Shown piece by piece: positions 17,622 through 26,446 of a DNA stretch of 64,000 nt. Location of the stretch: assembly GCA_937926105.1 (NCBI GenBank), contig CALANS010000139.1, forward strand, positions 1 to 64,000, written 5' to 3'. A model generated the notes under the pieces. The model saw only the letters and a list, made by a program, of their open reading frames with translations. It was not told the DNA's origin and ran no database searches. The translations under genes and the position numbers were made by a program. This DNA comes from an uncultured Actinomycetes bacterium. Its GTDB lineage: Bacteria > Actinomycetota > Actinomycetes > Mycobacteriales > Nakamurellaceae. The number at the start of each line of letters is the position of its first letter. Position 1 is the first letter of the stretch.

Positions 17622-20600
17622 ATGAAGATCGACCCGGTGGCCGTGGTCCGCGCCGCATTTCGGCCCAGGGTGGCGGCCCGCTGGCTGCTCCAGCAGCGCG
17701 CGGTGCGCCGCCGAGGCGAGCAGCTGCTGGACCACGCTCAGCGCCTGCTGAAGCTGCCGGTCCGGCTCACCGTCGTGGTGCCGGTGTACAACGTCGAGGA
17801 ATACCTGGCCGACTGTCTGAGCAGCATCTTCCGGTCCAGCTATCCGTTCCTGCGGGTGATCGCGGTGGACGACGGTTCCACGGACGGCTCGGCGGAGATT
17901 CTGCGGGACTTCCAACGCCGCTACCGGCACCGGATGCAGATCATCACCCAGCCGAATGCCGGCCTGGGCGCGGCCCGCAACGCGGCGCTGCCGCACGTGA
18001 AATCGACCTACCTGGCCTTCGCCGATTCCGACGACGTGGTGCCCCGCTGGGGGTATCGCCGCATGATCGACACCCTCGATCAGACCCGCTCGGACTTCGT
18101 GGTGGGCGCCCTGAACCGGTTGCACGGCAAGGCGTTGACCGTGCCCAAGTGGGTCCGGGAGCTGCACGGCACCGATCGGCTGTCCACCACCATCGCCGAA
18201 TTTCCGGACATGGTCTACGACTGCTTCGCGCACAACAAGGTCTACCGGCTGGACTTCTTCCGGCGCAGCGGGCTGCACTTCACCGAGGGCGTGCGCTACG
18301 AGGACCAGATCCCCAGCGTCCAGGCCTACCTCGCGGCCCGCACCTTCGACGTGCTGTCCGACTTCACCTACTTCTGGCGGATCCGGGAGTCCGGCACCTC
18401 GATCACCCAGTCGGTGGGCGAGCTGGACAACCTGCGCGACCGGCTGCAGGTGCAGCGGCAGGTGAAGGCCATCCTGACCGACGGCGGGCACGACGAGCTG
18501 CGCCGGATCTGGCTGAGCCGGCGGGTGCTGGGCAACGACATCACCCTCTACACCCGGGACGTCGATCTCGTTGACGACGAGTTCTACCGACTGCTGCGGG
18601 AATGGATCACCACCCTGATCGGCGAGGACGACTGGACCCGGCTGGACGCCGCGAACCCGCCCAAGCGGGTGCTGGGCTGGCTGGTGGCGCACGGAACTCG
18701 GCGCCAGGTCGAGGATTTCGTGACGTTCGAACGGCAGAATCCCGGCGGATATCCCACGCAGTTCGTCGACGGCGCGGTTGTCGCCGAGCTGCCCTACCGG
18801 GGTGATCCCGCCGTGGGAGTGCCGGACGAGTTGTATCGGGTGGGCCCGGGGCAGCTGACCCTGCAGTCCAGCCTGCGGATGATGACCTGGCTGGACGAGC
18901 GGCGGCTGCAGATCCAGGCCTGGGCGTACATCAACCTGCTCGATCTGCGCCAGGTGCACGCCATCACCACCGTGCTAGTGAGCAACGTCGCCACCGGCGA
19001 GGTCCGCGAGTACCCCACCACACCGCGCACCGACCTGGCCGTCACCGACCGCACGAAAAACAGCCACCTGCCCTACGATCTGGGCGGCTTCCAGACCACC
19101 ATCGACACCGCCGACCTGCGCCGACCCGACGACGGCGGCCGCGGGGATATCGTCCAGGCGGGTCAGCTGCCGGCATCCTGGCGGGTGACGGTGCGGGTCG
19201 AGGCGGGCGGCATCATCCGGCAGGGCCGGCTGGCCCCGGCCCAGACCTACGGCGCCGTGCGCAGCCCGTCGTCCAGTGCGGGTGTGGACGGCGTGGTCGT
19301 CACCCCCGTGTGGGACAACGGCGTGCTGCACCTGACGATCAACCCCAAGCCCCTCACGGCCACCGACGTCACGCTGGACGGCCGGGTGCTCCGGTTGCGC
19401 GGCACCGTGCCGCCGGGGGTCGGACGCACCGCGAGCACCGTCACTGCGACCTGCGAATACCGCGGTGCCCAGTACCGGGCGCAGGGCCCGCTGACCGTCG
19501 AGGACGACGGCGCGTTTGCCGCCGAACTGGCCGTCCCGGAACTGCCCAACCCGCCACGATTCGTGGACTGGCGGATTCGGGCCGTCCTGGACGGCAGCGA
19601 GGTGTATGTCCACTGGCAGACCCCCAGCAATCGCACCCACCCCGATCCGACCAGTGGCCTGGCGGTCCGGCGCACGCTGCGGGGCAACGTCGCGCTGGAG
19701 GAGCGGGCCCGGTTCATCGAGATCGGTGACGTCGCCGTTACCGATGACGAGATCGTCGTGACCGGGCAGTACATCGGGGTGCAGCTCACCGGCCTGACGC
19801 TCAAGGGCAAGCGGGTCGAGCTGGCCGCCGACCGATTCATCGTCACCGGCCAGGAGTTTCAGGCCAGCTTCGCGCGGCGCCGCTCCGAATGGTCCACCCT
19901 GCCGCTGCCGTTGCCCTGCGGGGTGTACCTGGTGCAGGCGGCCTATCGCACCCCCACCCAGGACCCCGACGCCCGCGACCGGCGCCGCACGCTGCGGGCC
20001 GACCGCGCCCTGGTGGACCGGATCCCCTTCGAGGACGCCGAGCACGACGTCCGGGTCGGCCTGGATCCCCGCTCGAAGCTGTGGGTGGAACTCAAGCCGC
20101 AGCTGCCACAGGGCACCGAGAGCCCGTACCACCAGGGCCGCCTGCAACGCGACGTATACGCGCCGGCGCGCCGGGGGGCCCGGGACCGCGCCGTGCTGTT
20201 CGAGGCGTTCAAGGGCCAGTACGCCGCCTGCAACCCGCTGGCGATCTGCCGCGAACTGCAGCACCGGGGCACCGACCTGCGGCTGTACTGGAGCGTGACG
20301 GACCTGTCGGTGCCGGTCCCGGAGGGTACCGAGCCGCTGGTGCGGCTCAGCGAGCAGTGGTACCGCGCGCTGGGCAGCTCGAAATACCTGGTGAACAACA
20401 ACAACTGGCCGAAGCTGTTCAGCAAGGCGGACGAGCAGATCTACCTGCAGACCTGGCACGGCACGCCGCTGAAGCGGATCGGCCACGACATCCACCGCAT
20501 CCTGTTCAGCTACCGCAACTACCTGGACACCATGGACCGGGAGGCGGCGAGGTGGGACTACCTCATCTCGCCCAACGCGTTCAGCACCGAGATCTTCCCG

Positions 20601-21278
20601 CGGGCGTTCGCCTACCCGGGGCCGATGCTGCAGACCGGATACCCCCGCAACGACGTGCTGGTGGCGGCGCCGCCGGAGCCCGCCGCCCGGGTGCGCGCCC
20701 GCTACGGCATCGACCCGAACCGCAAGATCCTGCTGTACGCGCCCACCTGGCGGGACGATCAGTACGACGGCCGGCCCGGCCTGTACAACATGGTCGTCTA
20801 CCTGAACCTCAAACGGGTCGCCGAGGCGCTGGGCGAGGACTACGTCGTGCTGGTGCGCGGTCACTCGAACACGTTGGCGCACGGCAAGACCGTCGGTACC
20901 GACAGCGTCGTCGACGCCACCCGCTATCCGGACATCAACGACCTGTACCTGGCGGCGGACCTGCTGGTGACGGACTACTCGTCGGTGATGTTCGACTATG
21001 CGGTGACGGGCAAGCCGATGCTGTTTCTCACCCCGGACTTCGACGACTACCGAGATCGAGTGCGTGGCTTCTACTTCGACTTCGAACAGTTGGCTCCCGG
21101 GCCGCTGATGCGCACCACCGACGAGGTGATCGATGCCGTCCGCGACCTTCCCTCGGTGGTCGGGGCGTATCGGGATCGGTACCGTGCCTTCTCCGAGCGG
21201 TTCGTCTCGCTGGAGGATGGCGGCGCGGCCGCGCGCGTGGTGGCCGAGGTGTTCGGATCGAGAGGAGACGCGGGATGA
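17622..21278 (+). CDS. Bifunctional GT2 glycosyltransferase / TagF-type polymerase (1218 aa)
   Basis: Residues about 45-330 are a GT2 GT-A domain: RLTVVVPVYNVEEYLADCL, VDDGSTDGS and FADSDD (metal-binding, about 133-137). About 430-830 are beta-rich and of unknown fold. About 840-1215 form a CDP-glycerol glycerophosphotransferase domain with LYWSVTD, LVNNNNWP, TWHGTPLKRIG (about 943-953), YAPTWRDD and LLVTDYSSVMFDY. The GT2 plus TagF fusion is known from actinobacterial teichoic-acid loci and suggests a polymer of alternating sugar and polyol phosphate. ATG 17622 follows GGAGAAG. Its stop overlaps the next gene (ATGA), so the two are coupled. Confidence 0.9.
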   Translation: MKIDPVAVVRAAFRPRVAARWLLQQRAVRRRGEQLLDHAQRLLKLPVRLTVVVPVYNVEEYLADCLSSIFRSSYPFLRVIAVDDGSTDGSAEILRDFQRRYRHRMQIITQPNAGLGAARNAALPHVKSTYLAFADSDDVVPRWGYRRMIDTLDQTRSDFVVGALNRLHGKALTVPKWVRELHGTDRLSTTIAEFPDMVYDCFAHNKVYRLDFFRRSGLHFTEGVRYEDQIPSVQAYLAARTFDVLSDFTYFWRIRESGTSITQSVGELDNLRDRLQVQRQVKAILTDGGHDELRRIWLSRRVLGNDITLYTRDVDLVDDEFYRLLREWITTLIGEDDWTRLDAANPPKRVLGWLVAHGTRRQVEDFVTFERQNPGGYPTQFVDGAVVAELPYRGDPAVGVPDELYRVGPGQLTLQSSLRMMTWLDERRLQIQAWAYINLLDLRQVHAITTVLVSNVATGEVREYPTTPRTDLAVTDRTKNSHLPYDLGGFQTTIDTADLRRPDDGGRGDIVQAGQLPASWRVTVRVEAGGIIRQGRLAPAQTYGAVRSPSSSAGVDGVVVTPVWDNGVLHLTINPKPLTATDVTLDGRVLRLRGTVPPGVGRTASTVTATCEYRGAQYRAQGPLTVEDDGAFAAELAVPELPNPPRFVDWRIRAVLDGSEVYVHWQTPSNRTHPDPTSGLAVRRTLRGNVALEERARFIEIGDVAVTDDEIVVTGQYIGVQLTGLTLKGKRVELAADRFIVTGQEFQASFARRRSEWSTLPLPLPCGVYLVQAAYRTPTQDPDARDRRRTLRADRALVDRIPFEDAEHDVRVGLDPRSKLWVELKPQLPQGTESPYHQGRLQRDVYAPARRGARDRAVLFEAFKGQYAACNPLAICRELQHRGTDLRLYWSVTDLSVPVPEGTEPLVRLSEQWYRALGSSKYLVNNNNWPKLFSKADEQIYLQTWHGTPLKRIGHDIHRILFSYRNYLDTMDREAARWDYLISPNAFSTEIFPRAFAYPGPMLQTGYPRNDVLVAAPPEPAARVRARYGIDPNRKILLYAPTWRDDQYDGRPGLYNMVVYLNLKRVAEALGEDYVVLVRGHSNTLAHGKTVGTDSVVDATRYPDINDLYLAADLLVTDYSSVMFDYAVTGKPMLFLTPDFDDYRDRVRGFYFDFEQLAPGPLMRTTDEVIDAVRDLPSVVGAYRDRYRAFSERFVSLEDGGAAARVVAEVFGSRGDAG

Positions 21279-22228
21279 TCCTGGGGCGGGACCGCCAGCA
21301 GAACAAGTCGCCCGAGGTGCTGCCGCGAGTCGCCGGCGGTGACGGATTCGAGCAGCTGCACCAGGACCTGGCCGCCATCGCCGCGATGCTGTCCGGCGAA
21401 AAGGGCGAGGCCGTGGTGCAATTGCTGCAGGACGTGCGCTGGGAGTTGCAGCAGCAGCGCAAGAACGAGGAGCTGTACCGGCACTTCATTACTCGAACCG
21501 TGCTGCGCGAGGTCGAGTCGTTCACCGAGAGTTGCCAGCTGGGCTTCCGGGAGACGGTGCAGCGGCTGGTCGACACCGAGACGAGCTTCACCCGGTTCGG
21601 TGACGGGGAATTCCGCATGATGCTGCGCCCCGACTACCGGCTCAAGTTCCAGGCCAACTCGTCGGAGTTGCGGGCGGCGCTGCGGCACACCCTGTCGCTG
21701 ACCGACCGCAGCGATCTGCTGATCGGGTTTCCGCGGCTGTACCGGGACTTTCACTGGTCGGGTGTCTGGTTGGACATCTGGCTGTCGCTGGAACCGTTAC
21801 TGGCCCGCGACTATCGCTATGGGAACAGCCATGTGTCGCGGCCGATCTTCTTCCAGATGCTCGGCGAGGAGGGGGTCGACCTGTGGCGCCGGGTGTGGCA
21901 GGGCCGCGAGCTGTGCGTCGTGACCGGCAAGGGATCGCGGTTCGACCTGATCCCCGAGCTGTACAGCGGGGTGCGGTCGACCAGATATGTGCTGTCCACC
22001 CCGACCAACGCCTTCGATGACCTGGACCGGGTGGTGGACGCGGCCGGAGACCCGGTGGCCGGCGAGATCGTGCTGGTCTCGCTCGGCCCGGCCGGCACGG
22101 CCCTCACGGCGATGCTCGCCGAGCGGGGACACCGCACCCTGGACATCGGGCACATCAGCGACAGCTACCGCAATGTCTTCCAGGGCGGCGGGTGGCCGGA
22201 ACATCTCTCGGTCACCAAGAAGACCTAG
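21275..22228 (+). CDS. GT-D fold glycosyltransferase (DUF1792-like)
   Basis: 317 aa, ATG 21275 with AGAGGAG upstream. An N-terminal helical segment (about 20-95) is followed by SFTRFGDGEFRMM (about 108-120), the glycine/acidic motif typical of GT-D enzymes (streptococcal GlyE/DUF1792 relatives), then DLLIGFPRLYRDF, CVVTGKGSRFDL and ILVSLGPAGTAL-type strands. GT-D enzymes add sugars such as glucose to glycans. Coupled with the 1218-aa polymerase. The specific sugar is unknown. Confidence 0.75.
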   Translation: MILGRDRQQNKSPEVLPRVAGGDGFEQLHQDLAAIAAMLSGEKGEAVVQLLQDVRWELQQQRKNEELYRHFITRTVLREVESFTESCQLGFRETVQRLVDTETSFTRFGDGEFRMMLRPDYRLKFQANSSELRAALRHTLSLTDRSDLLIGFPRLYRDFHWSGVWLDIWLSLEPLLARDYRYGNSHVSRPIFFQMLGEEGVDLWRRVWQGRELCVVTGKGSRFDLIPELYSGVRSTRYVLSTPTNAFDDLDRVVDAAGDPVAGEIVLVSLGPAGTALTAMLAERGHRTLDIGHISDSYRNVFQGGGWPEHLSVTKKT

Positions 22229-22285
22229 GCCCGGCCCAGACGCCGGTTGCCGTTGTTCCGCCCCGCGGGCCCCGTCGCCGTCATC

Positions 22286-22371
22286 GTTCGTTAACACAGC
22301 GTTCGTCAATACAGGTTTCGTCACAACAGCTCCGTCACAACAGCTCCGTCAACACAGGTTCGTCACAACAG
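22286..22371. repeat. 14-bp minisatellite upstream of a sulfotransferase-like gene
   Basis: About six imperfect units, the last four exactly 14 bp: TTTCGTCACAACAG, CTCCGTCACAACAG, CTCCGTCAACACAG, GTTCGTCACAACAG. The array ends 12 bp before the next start codon and includes the sequence just upstream of its GAGG ribosome site. Less GC-rich than its surroundings. Confidence 0.8.
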
Positions 22372-22383
22372 CGAGGTCAGAAA

Positions 22384-23127
22384 ATGGTCGCGGTCGATCG
22401 GCGCATCATCGTGCTGTCCAGCAAGCGCAGCACCCATCACGCCTTCCTGGAAGGGCTGCTGCAGGGCAAGAGGTACACCTACGACAACAACGTCACCGTC
22501 ACTAAGACCGGCGCGTTGGACATCAACCGGACCACCAGCAGCGACGAACCCGCCGATGCTCCGCTGGTCTACGTCGCCTCGTTCGAGCGGCGCTACCGGC
22601 TGCCCGACCTGTACCGGACCGACGCCTACCGGGAACTGCTGGACCGGCACACCTCCCCCGAGGATCCGCAGCGGGTGATCTACCTGCGGGACCCGCTGAA
22701 CACCATCGCCAGCACCTACAGCGCGCACCTGAAGACCGACTACTTCGCCAACTTCAGTTATGTGACGGTCAACGTCGCGCAGTGGGTGGATCTGGCGCGA
22801 TACGTCCTGGACGGTGGCGGCGGCGAGACATTTGTCTACGCCAACCGGTTCCTGGCCGACGACGCGTACCGGACCGGCTGCCTGGAGGCGCTGGGATTCG
22901 GCGACTACCGGCTCAGTGAGAAGCTGAGCCGGTTCGGTGGCGGCGGGAACACCTACCTGCAGGACAAGAAGGCGGCGATCACCCCCGACGCCCTGGAGTC
23001 CCGGTACCTGACCTACGCCACCGACGAGAAATACCTGGCGCTCATCCGGGAGAACCGGGCGCTGTTCTTGGCGTTCTGCGCTCACGTCGGCGACGAGCGG
23101 ATGACCGAGGCGGTCGGGTCGCTGTAA
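22384..23127 (+). CDS. Sulfotransferase-like P-loop protein
   Basis: 247 aa, ATG 22384 with GAGG 8 bp upstream. It begins RRIIVLSSKRSTHHAFLEGL, a P-loop-like segment at the place of the PAPS 5'-phosphosulfate loop. A VIYLRDPLNTIASTYSAHLK stretch (about 99-118) resembles the 3'-phosphate binding motif (RDPxNxxAS) of sulfotransferases. No membrane segment or signal. Located between the glycopolymer transferases and cysQ/cysDN, which supports use of PAPS. The gene is bracketed by two unrelated minisatellites. Substrate unknown; a non-sulfating P-loop NTPase remains possible. Confidence 0.6.
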   Translation: MVAVDRRIIVLSSKRSTHHAFLEGLLQGKRYTYDNNVTVTKTGALDINRTTSSDEPADAPLVYVASFERRYRLPDLYRTDAYRELLDRHTSPEDPQRVIYLRDPLNTIASTYSAHLKTDYFANFSYVTVNVAQWVDLARYVLDGGGGETFVYANRFLADDAYRTGCLEALGFGDYRLSEKLSRFGGGGNTYLQDKKAAITPDALESRYLTYATDEKYLALIRENRALFLAFCAHVGDERMTEAVGSL

Positions 23128-23210
23128 CAGTGACGGTCCGGTCTTTGTCGATAACAGGTGATGGTCCGGTCGTTGTAACAGTGACGGTCCGGTCCTGGTA
23201 ACAGCGCGGC
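23124..23210. repeat. Short tandem repeat between two stop codons
   Basis: Three copies of a unit like GTAACAGTGACGGTCCGGTC (23124, about 23150 and about 23175) plus a fourth degenerate one. The first copy includes the TAA of the sulfotransferase-like gene, and the array ends just before the cysQ stop. Convergent genes on both sides. Confidence 0.75.
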
Positions 23211-23213
23211 CGG

Positions 23214-23978
23214 TCAGCCGCGCATGCCGGCCAGGATCGCTTCGGCGTACTCGGGCCGGCAGACCACCAGATCCGGCAGGTACACCTCGGCCTGGTTGTA
23301 GACCAGCGGCGATCCGTCGATCCGGCTGGTGTGCGCGCCCGCCGCCCTGGCCACGCACACCGGTGCCGCCGAGTCCCATTGGTACTGGCCGCCGGCGTGT
23401 ACGTACGCGTCGACCTGGCCACGCACCACCGCCGAGATCTTCACTCCCGCCGATCCCATCGGCACCAGCTCGGTGGCGATACCGTCCGCCGCCAGCCGAT
23501 CGGTCAGTTCGGCGATCAGCGCCGGGGGCCGGGAGCGGCTGACAGCGATCCGCAGCTGTCCCTCCGCCCGCTCGGCCAGGCCTGCCCCGTCGGCGCTGCA
23601 GAGCACCAGCTGCTCGTCCGGAATGCCGACCGCACCCACCGTGAGGTCGCCGCCGGTCGGGGTGCGACGTTCCCACAGCGCGATGTGCACCGCCCAGTCG
23701 GACCGGCCCTCGGCGAACTCCCGGGTGCCATCCAGCGGGTCGATGATCCACACCCGGTCCCGCCCGATGCGGGTTGGGTCGTCCGCGGCCTCCTCGCTGA
23801 GCACCGCGTCGTCGGGGCGGTCGGCGACGAGCCGGGCGGCGATCTCCGCCTGCGCGTTCCGGTCGCCGAGGGCCTTGAGCTCGGAATGGGACAGGTCGCG
23901 CTGCTCTCGCCGAGTCTGCAACAGCACCGCCCCGGCGGCCTCGGCCAGATCGACGGCGAGCTGCTCGTCCGGTGTCAT
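23214..23978 (-). CDS. cysQ: 3'(2'),5'-bisphosphate nucleotidase (PAP phosphatase)
   Basis: 254 aa. Inositol-monophosphatase superfamily: a metal site SEEAADD (about 62-68), WIIDPLDGTREF (about 78-89) and QYQWDSAAP near residue 200. CysQ hydrolyses 3'-phosphoadenosine 5'-phosphate, the by-product of every PAPS-dependent sulfation, to AMP, relieving inhibition of sulfotransferases. It is divergent from cysD (137 bp), which fits a common promoter region. With four sulfotransferase-like genes nearby and no PAPS reductase in view, PAP recycling for sulfation is the likely job. Confidence 0.92.
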   Translation of the reverse strand: MTPDEQLAVDLAEAAGAVLLQTRREQRDLSHSELKALGDRNAQAEIAARLVADRPDDAVLSEEAADDPTRIGRDRVWIIDPLDGTREFAEGRSDWAVHIALWERRTPTGGDLTVGAVGIPDEQLVLCSADGAGLAERAEGQLRIAVSRSRPPALIAELTDRLAADGIATELVPMGSAGVKISAVVRGQVDAYVHAGGQYQWDSAAPVCVARAAGAHTSRIDGSPLVYNQAEVYLPDLVVCRPEYAEAILAGMRG

Positions 23979-24115
23979 CTATTGCTCCCAAACGCACGGA
24001 TTGGACGGGTGGTGGGGTGGGCACCCCGCGTGTGACCTTACGGGTCGGCGCCCGGCCGGGCGGTAGGGTGATGACGGCCGGTCATCGGCCGACACCACGA
24101 ATCCGAGCGGAAGCG

Positions 24116-25027
24116 ATGCAGGAGTACACCAACTATCGGCTGAGCCAGCTGGACGAGCTGGAGTCCGAATCGATCCACATCTTCCGGGAGGTGGCAGCCG
24201 AGTTCGAGCACCCGGTGCTGCTGTTCTCCGGCGGCAAGGACTCCATCACCATGCTGCGGCTGGCCGAAAAGGCCTTCTACCCGGCGCGGGTGCCGTTCCC
24301 GGTCATGCAGGTCGATACCGGGTTCGACTTCCCCGAGGTGCTCGCCTGCCGGGACCGCTGGGTGGACCGGCTGGGCGTGCGGATGATCGTCGCCTCGGTG
24401 GACGCGGCGATCGCCGATGGCATCGTCACCGACGACGGCAAGACCAGCCGCAACCGGCTGCAGATCGGCACGTTGCTGAACGCCATCGAGCAGAACGGCT
24501 TCACCGCGGCGTTCGGCGGCGGCCGTCGGGACGAGGAGAAGGCCCGCGCCAAGGAGCGCATCTACTCGCACCGCGACGAGTTCGGCCAGTGGGATCCGAA
24601 GAACCAGCGCCCCGAGCTGTGGAACCTGTACAACGGCCGGCTGCACGCCGGTGAGCACATGCGGGTGTTCCCGCTGTCCAACTGGACCGAGTTGGACGTG
24701 TGGCACTACATCGGCCGCGAGCAAATCGAGGTGCCGAGCATCTACTACGCGCACGAGCGGGAGGTCGTCGATCGCGACGGTCTGTTGCTGTCCGTCACCG
24801 AGAGGACGCCACCGCGGGACGGCGAGGCGGCGTTCAAGGAGACGGTGCGGTTCCGCACCGTCGGCGACATGACGCTGACCGGCTGCATTCGGTCCCAGGC
24901 GGCCACCATCGAGGACATCATCGCCGAGGTGGCCACCGCCACCGTGACCGAGCGCGGCGCCACCCGGGGTGACGACCGGTTCAGCGAGGCGGCCATGGAG
25001 GATCGCAAGCGAGAGGGCTACTTCTAA
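24116..25027 (+). CDS. cysD: Sulfate adenylyltransferase subunit 2
   Basis: 303 aa. The PP-loop LLFSGGKDSITML (about residues 36-48) binds ATP, followed by MQVDTGFDFPEV and AFGGGRRDEEKARAKERIYS, both diagnostic for CysD. With CysN it makes APS from sulfate and ATP, driven by GTP hydrolysis. Start at ATG 24116 (GCGGAAG upstream); an in-frame ATG at 24071 would add 15 residues. Three bases separate it from cysN. Cytosolic. Confidence 0.96.
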   Translation: MQEYTNYRLSQLDELESESIHIFREVAAEFEHPVLLFSGGKDSITMLRLAEKAFYPARVPFPVMQVDTGFDFPEVLACRDRWVDRLGVRMIVASVDAAIADGIVTDDGKTSRNRLQIGTLLNAIEQNGFTAAFGGGRRDEEKARAKERIYSHRDEFGQWDPKNQRPELWNLYNGRLHAGEHMRVFPLSNWTELDVWHYIGREQIEVPSIYYAHEREVVDRDGLLLSVTERTPPRDGEAAFKETVRFRTVGDMTLTGCIRSQAATIEDIIAEVATATVTERGATRGDDRFSEAAMEDRKREGYF

Positions 25028-25030
25028 ACC

Positions 25031-26272
25031 ATGGATCTGCTGCGTTTCGCCACCGCCGGCTCGGTCGACGACGGCAAGTCCACCCTGATCGGGCGGCTGC
25101 TGTTGGACTCCAAGGCGATCTTCTCCGACCAGTTGGAGGCCGTCGAGTCCACCAGCCGCTCCCGCGGCTACGACTACACCGACCTGGCCCTGCTGACCGA
25201 CGGGCTGCGCTCCGAGCGGGAGCAGGGCATCACCATCGATGTCGCCTACCGCTACTTCGCCACGCCCAAGCGAAAGTTCATCATCGCCGATACCCCCGGG
25301 CACATCCAGTACACCCGCAACATGGTCACCGGGGCGTCCACCGCGCACCTGGGCTTGGTGCTGGTCGATGCGCGCAACGGCCTGACCGAGCAGTCCCGCC
25401 GGCACGCGGTGCTGCTGTCCCTGCTGCGGGTACCGCACCTGGTGCTGGCCGTGAACAAGATGGACCTGGTCGACTACTCCGAAGAGGTCTACAACCAGAT
25501 CGCCGCCGAGTTCTCCTCGTTCGCCACCAAGCTGTCCATCCCGGATCTGCTGGTGATCCCGCTCTCGGCGCTGCAGGGCGACAACGTCGTGACCCGCTCG
25601 GCGAACATGCCGTGGTACGAGGGCCCGTCGCTGATGCACCACCTGGAGCACGTGCACGTCGGATCCGACCGCGACCTGATCGACGCCCGGTTGCCGGTGC
25701 AGTACGTGATCCGGCCCAAGTCCGACGATCACCACGACTACCGGGGCTATGCGGGCCAGGTGGCCGGCGGGGTGCTCAAGCCCGGCGACGAGGTGATGGT
25801 GCTGCCCAGCGGGCTGACCAGCACGATCGCGGCGATCGACGTCTTCGACCAGCAGGTGGATCAGGCCTACCCGCCGATGTCGGTGACGGTGCGGCTGGAG
25901 GACGACCTGGACGTCTCCCGGGGCGACATGATCTGCCGGGTCCGGAACGCGCCGAGCCCCACCCAGGACATCGACGCGATGGTGTGCTGGATGACGGCCG
26001 AGCCGCTGCGCGAGCGCCGCAAGCTGGCCATCAAGCACACCACCCGGTCGGCGCGCGCGCTGATCAAGAACATCGACTACCGGCTGGACATCAACACCCT
26101 GCATCGGGACCTGAGCAGCTCCGAACTGGGGCTCAACGAGATCGGACGCGTCCACCTGCGGACCACGTCACCGCTGCTTGCCGATTCGTACTCGAAGAAC
26201 CGGACCACCGGCTCGTTCATCCTGATCGACGAGGCCACCGGCAACACCGTCGGCGCGGGCATGATCAGCTGA
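25031..26272 (+). CDS. cysN: Sulfate adenylyltransferase subunit 1 (GTPase)
   Basis: 413 aa. EF-Tu-like GTPase: G1 GSVDDGKST (about 10-18), switch region RSEREQGITIDVAY, G3 DTPGH, G4 NKMD, then two beta-barrel domains. It is the stand-alone form, without the C-terminal APS kinase seen in mycobacterial CysNC; the kinase is supplied by the separate gene at 27367-28605. Starts 3 bp after cysD. Activates sulfate to APS in the cytosol. Confidence 0.96.
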   Translation: MDLLRFATAGSVDDGKSTLIGRLLLDSKAIFSDQLEAVESTSRSRGYDYTDLALLTDGLRSEREQGITIDVAYRYFATPKRKFIIADTPGHIQYTRNMVTGASTAHLGLVLVDARNGLTEQSRRHAVLLSLLRVPHLVLAVNKMDLVDYSEEVYNQIAAEFSSFATKLSIPDLLVIPLSALQGDNVVTRSANMPWYEGPSLMHHLEHVHVGSDRDLIDARLPVQYVIRPKSDDHHDYRGYAGQVAGGVLKPGDEVMVLPSGLTSTIAAIDVFDQQVDQAYPPMSVTVRLEDDLDVSRGDMICRVRNAPSPTQDIDAMVCWMTAEPLRERRKLAIKHTTRSARALIKNIDYRLDINTLHRDLSSSELGLNEIGRVHLRTTSPLLADSYSKNRTTGSFILIDEATGNTVGAGMIS

Positions 26273-26446
26273 GCGTGGTTCTGGCGATCCGGCGTCAAGA
26301 ATCGCCCCTCGCGAGGATCTTGAATGCATTTCCGCAGGTGAGCTCGACCAAGATCCCGACGAGGTGCGATTTTTTCCGGGCTGGCTCCGCTCGGATCTCG
26401 CGGTCGGGTTTCGCGACGCCCGGGCCCGGCTAGGCCCGGCTCGCGG

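Noticed and set aside
22286..22371. CRISPR-like or origin-type iteron array
   Set aside because: 14-bp units with no spacers, no replication gene, and position next to a start codon; a minisatellite fits better.
24038..26155. 705-codon open frame on the minus strand
   Set aside because: Exact antisense shadow of cysD/cysN; long antisense frames are expected in GC-rich DNA, and it has no ribosome site or recognisable motif.
26273..26446. Rho-independent terminator before a T-run at about 26371
   Set aside because: A six-T run is present but no strong hairpin precedes it; the stem would be only four base pairs.
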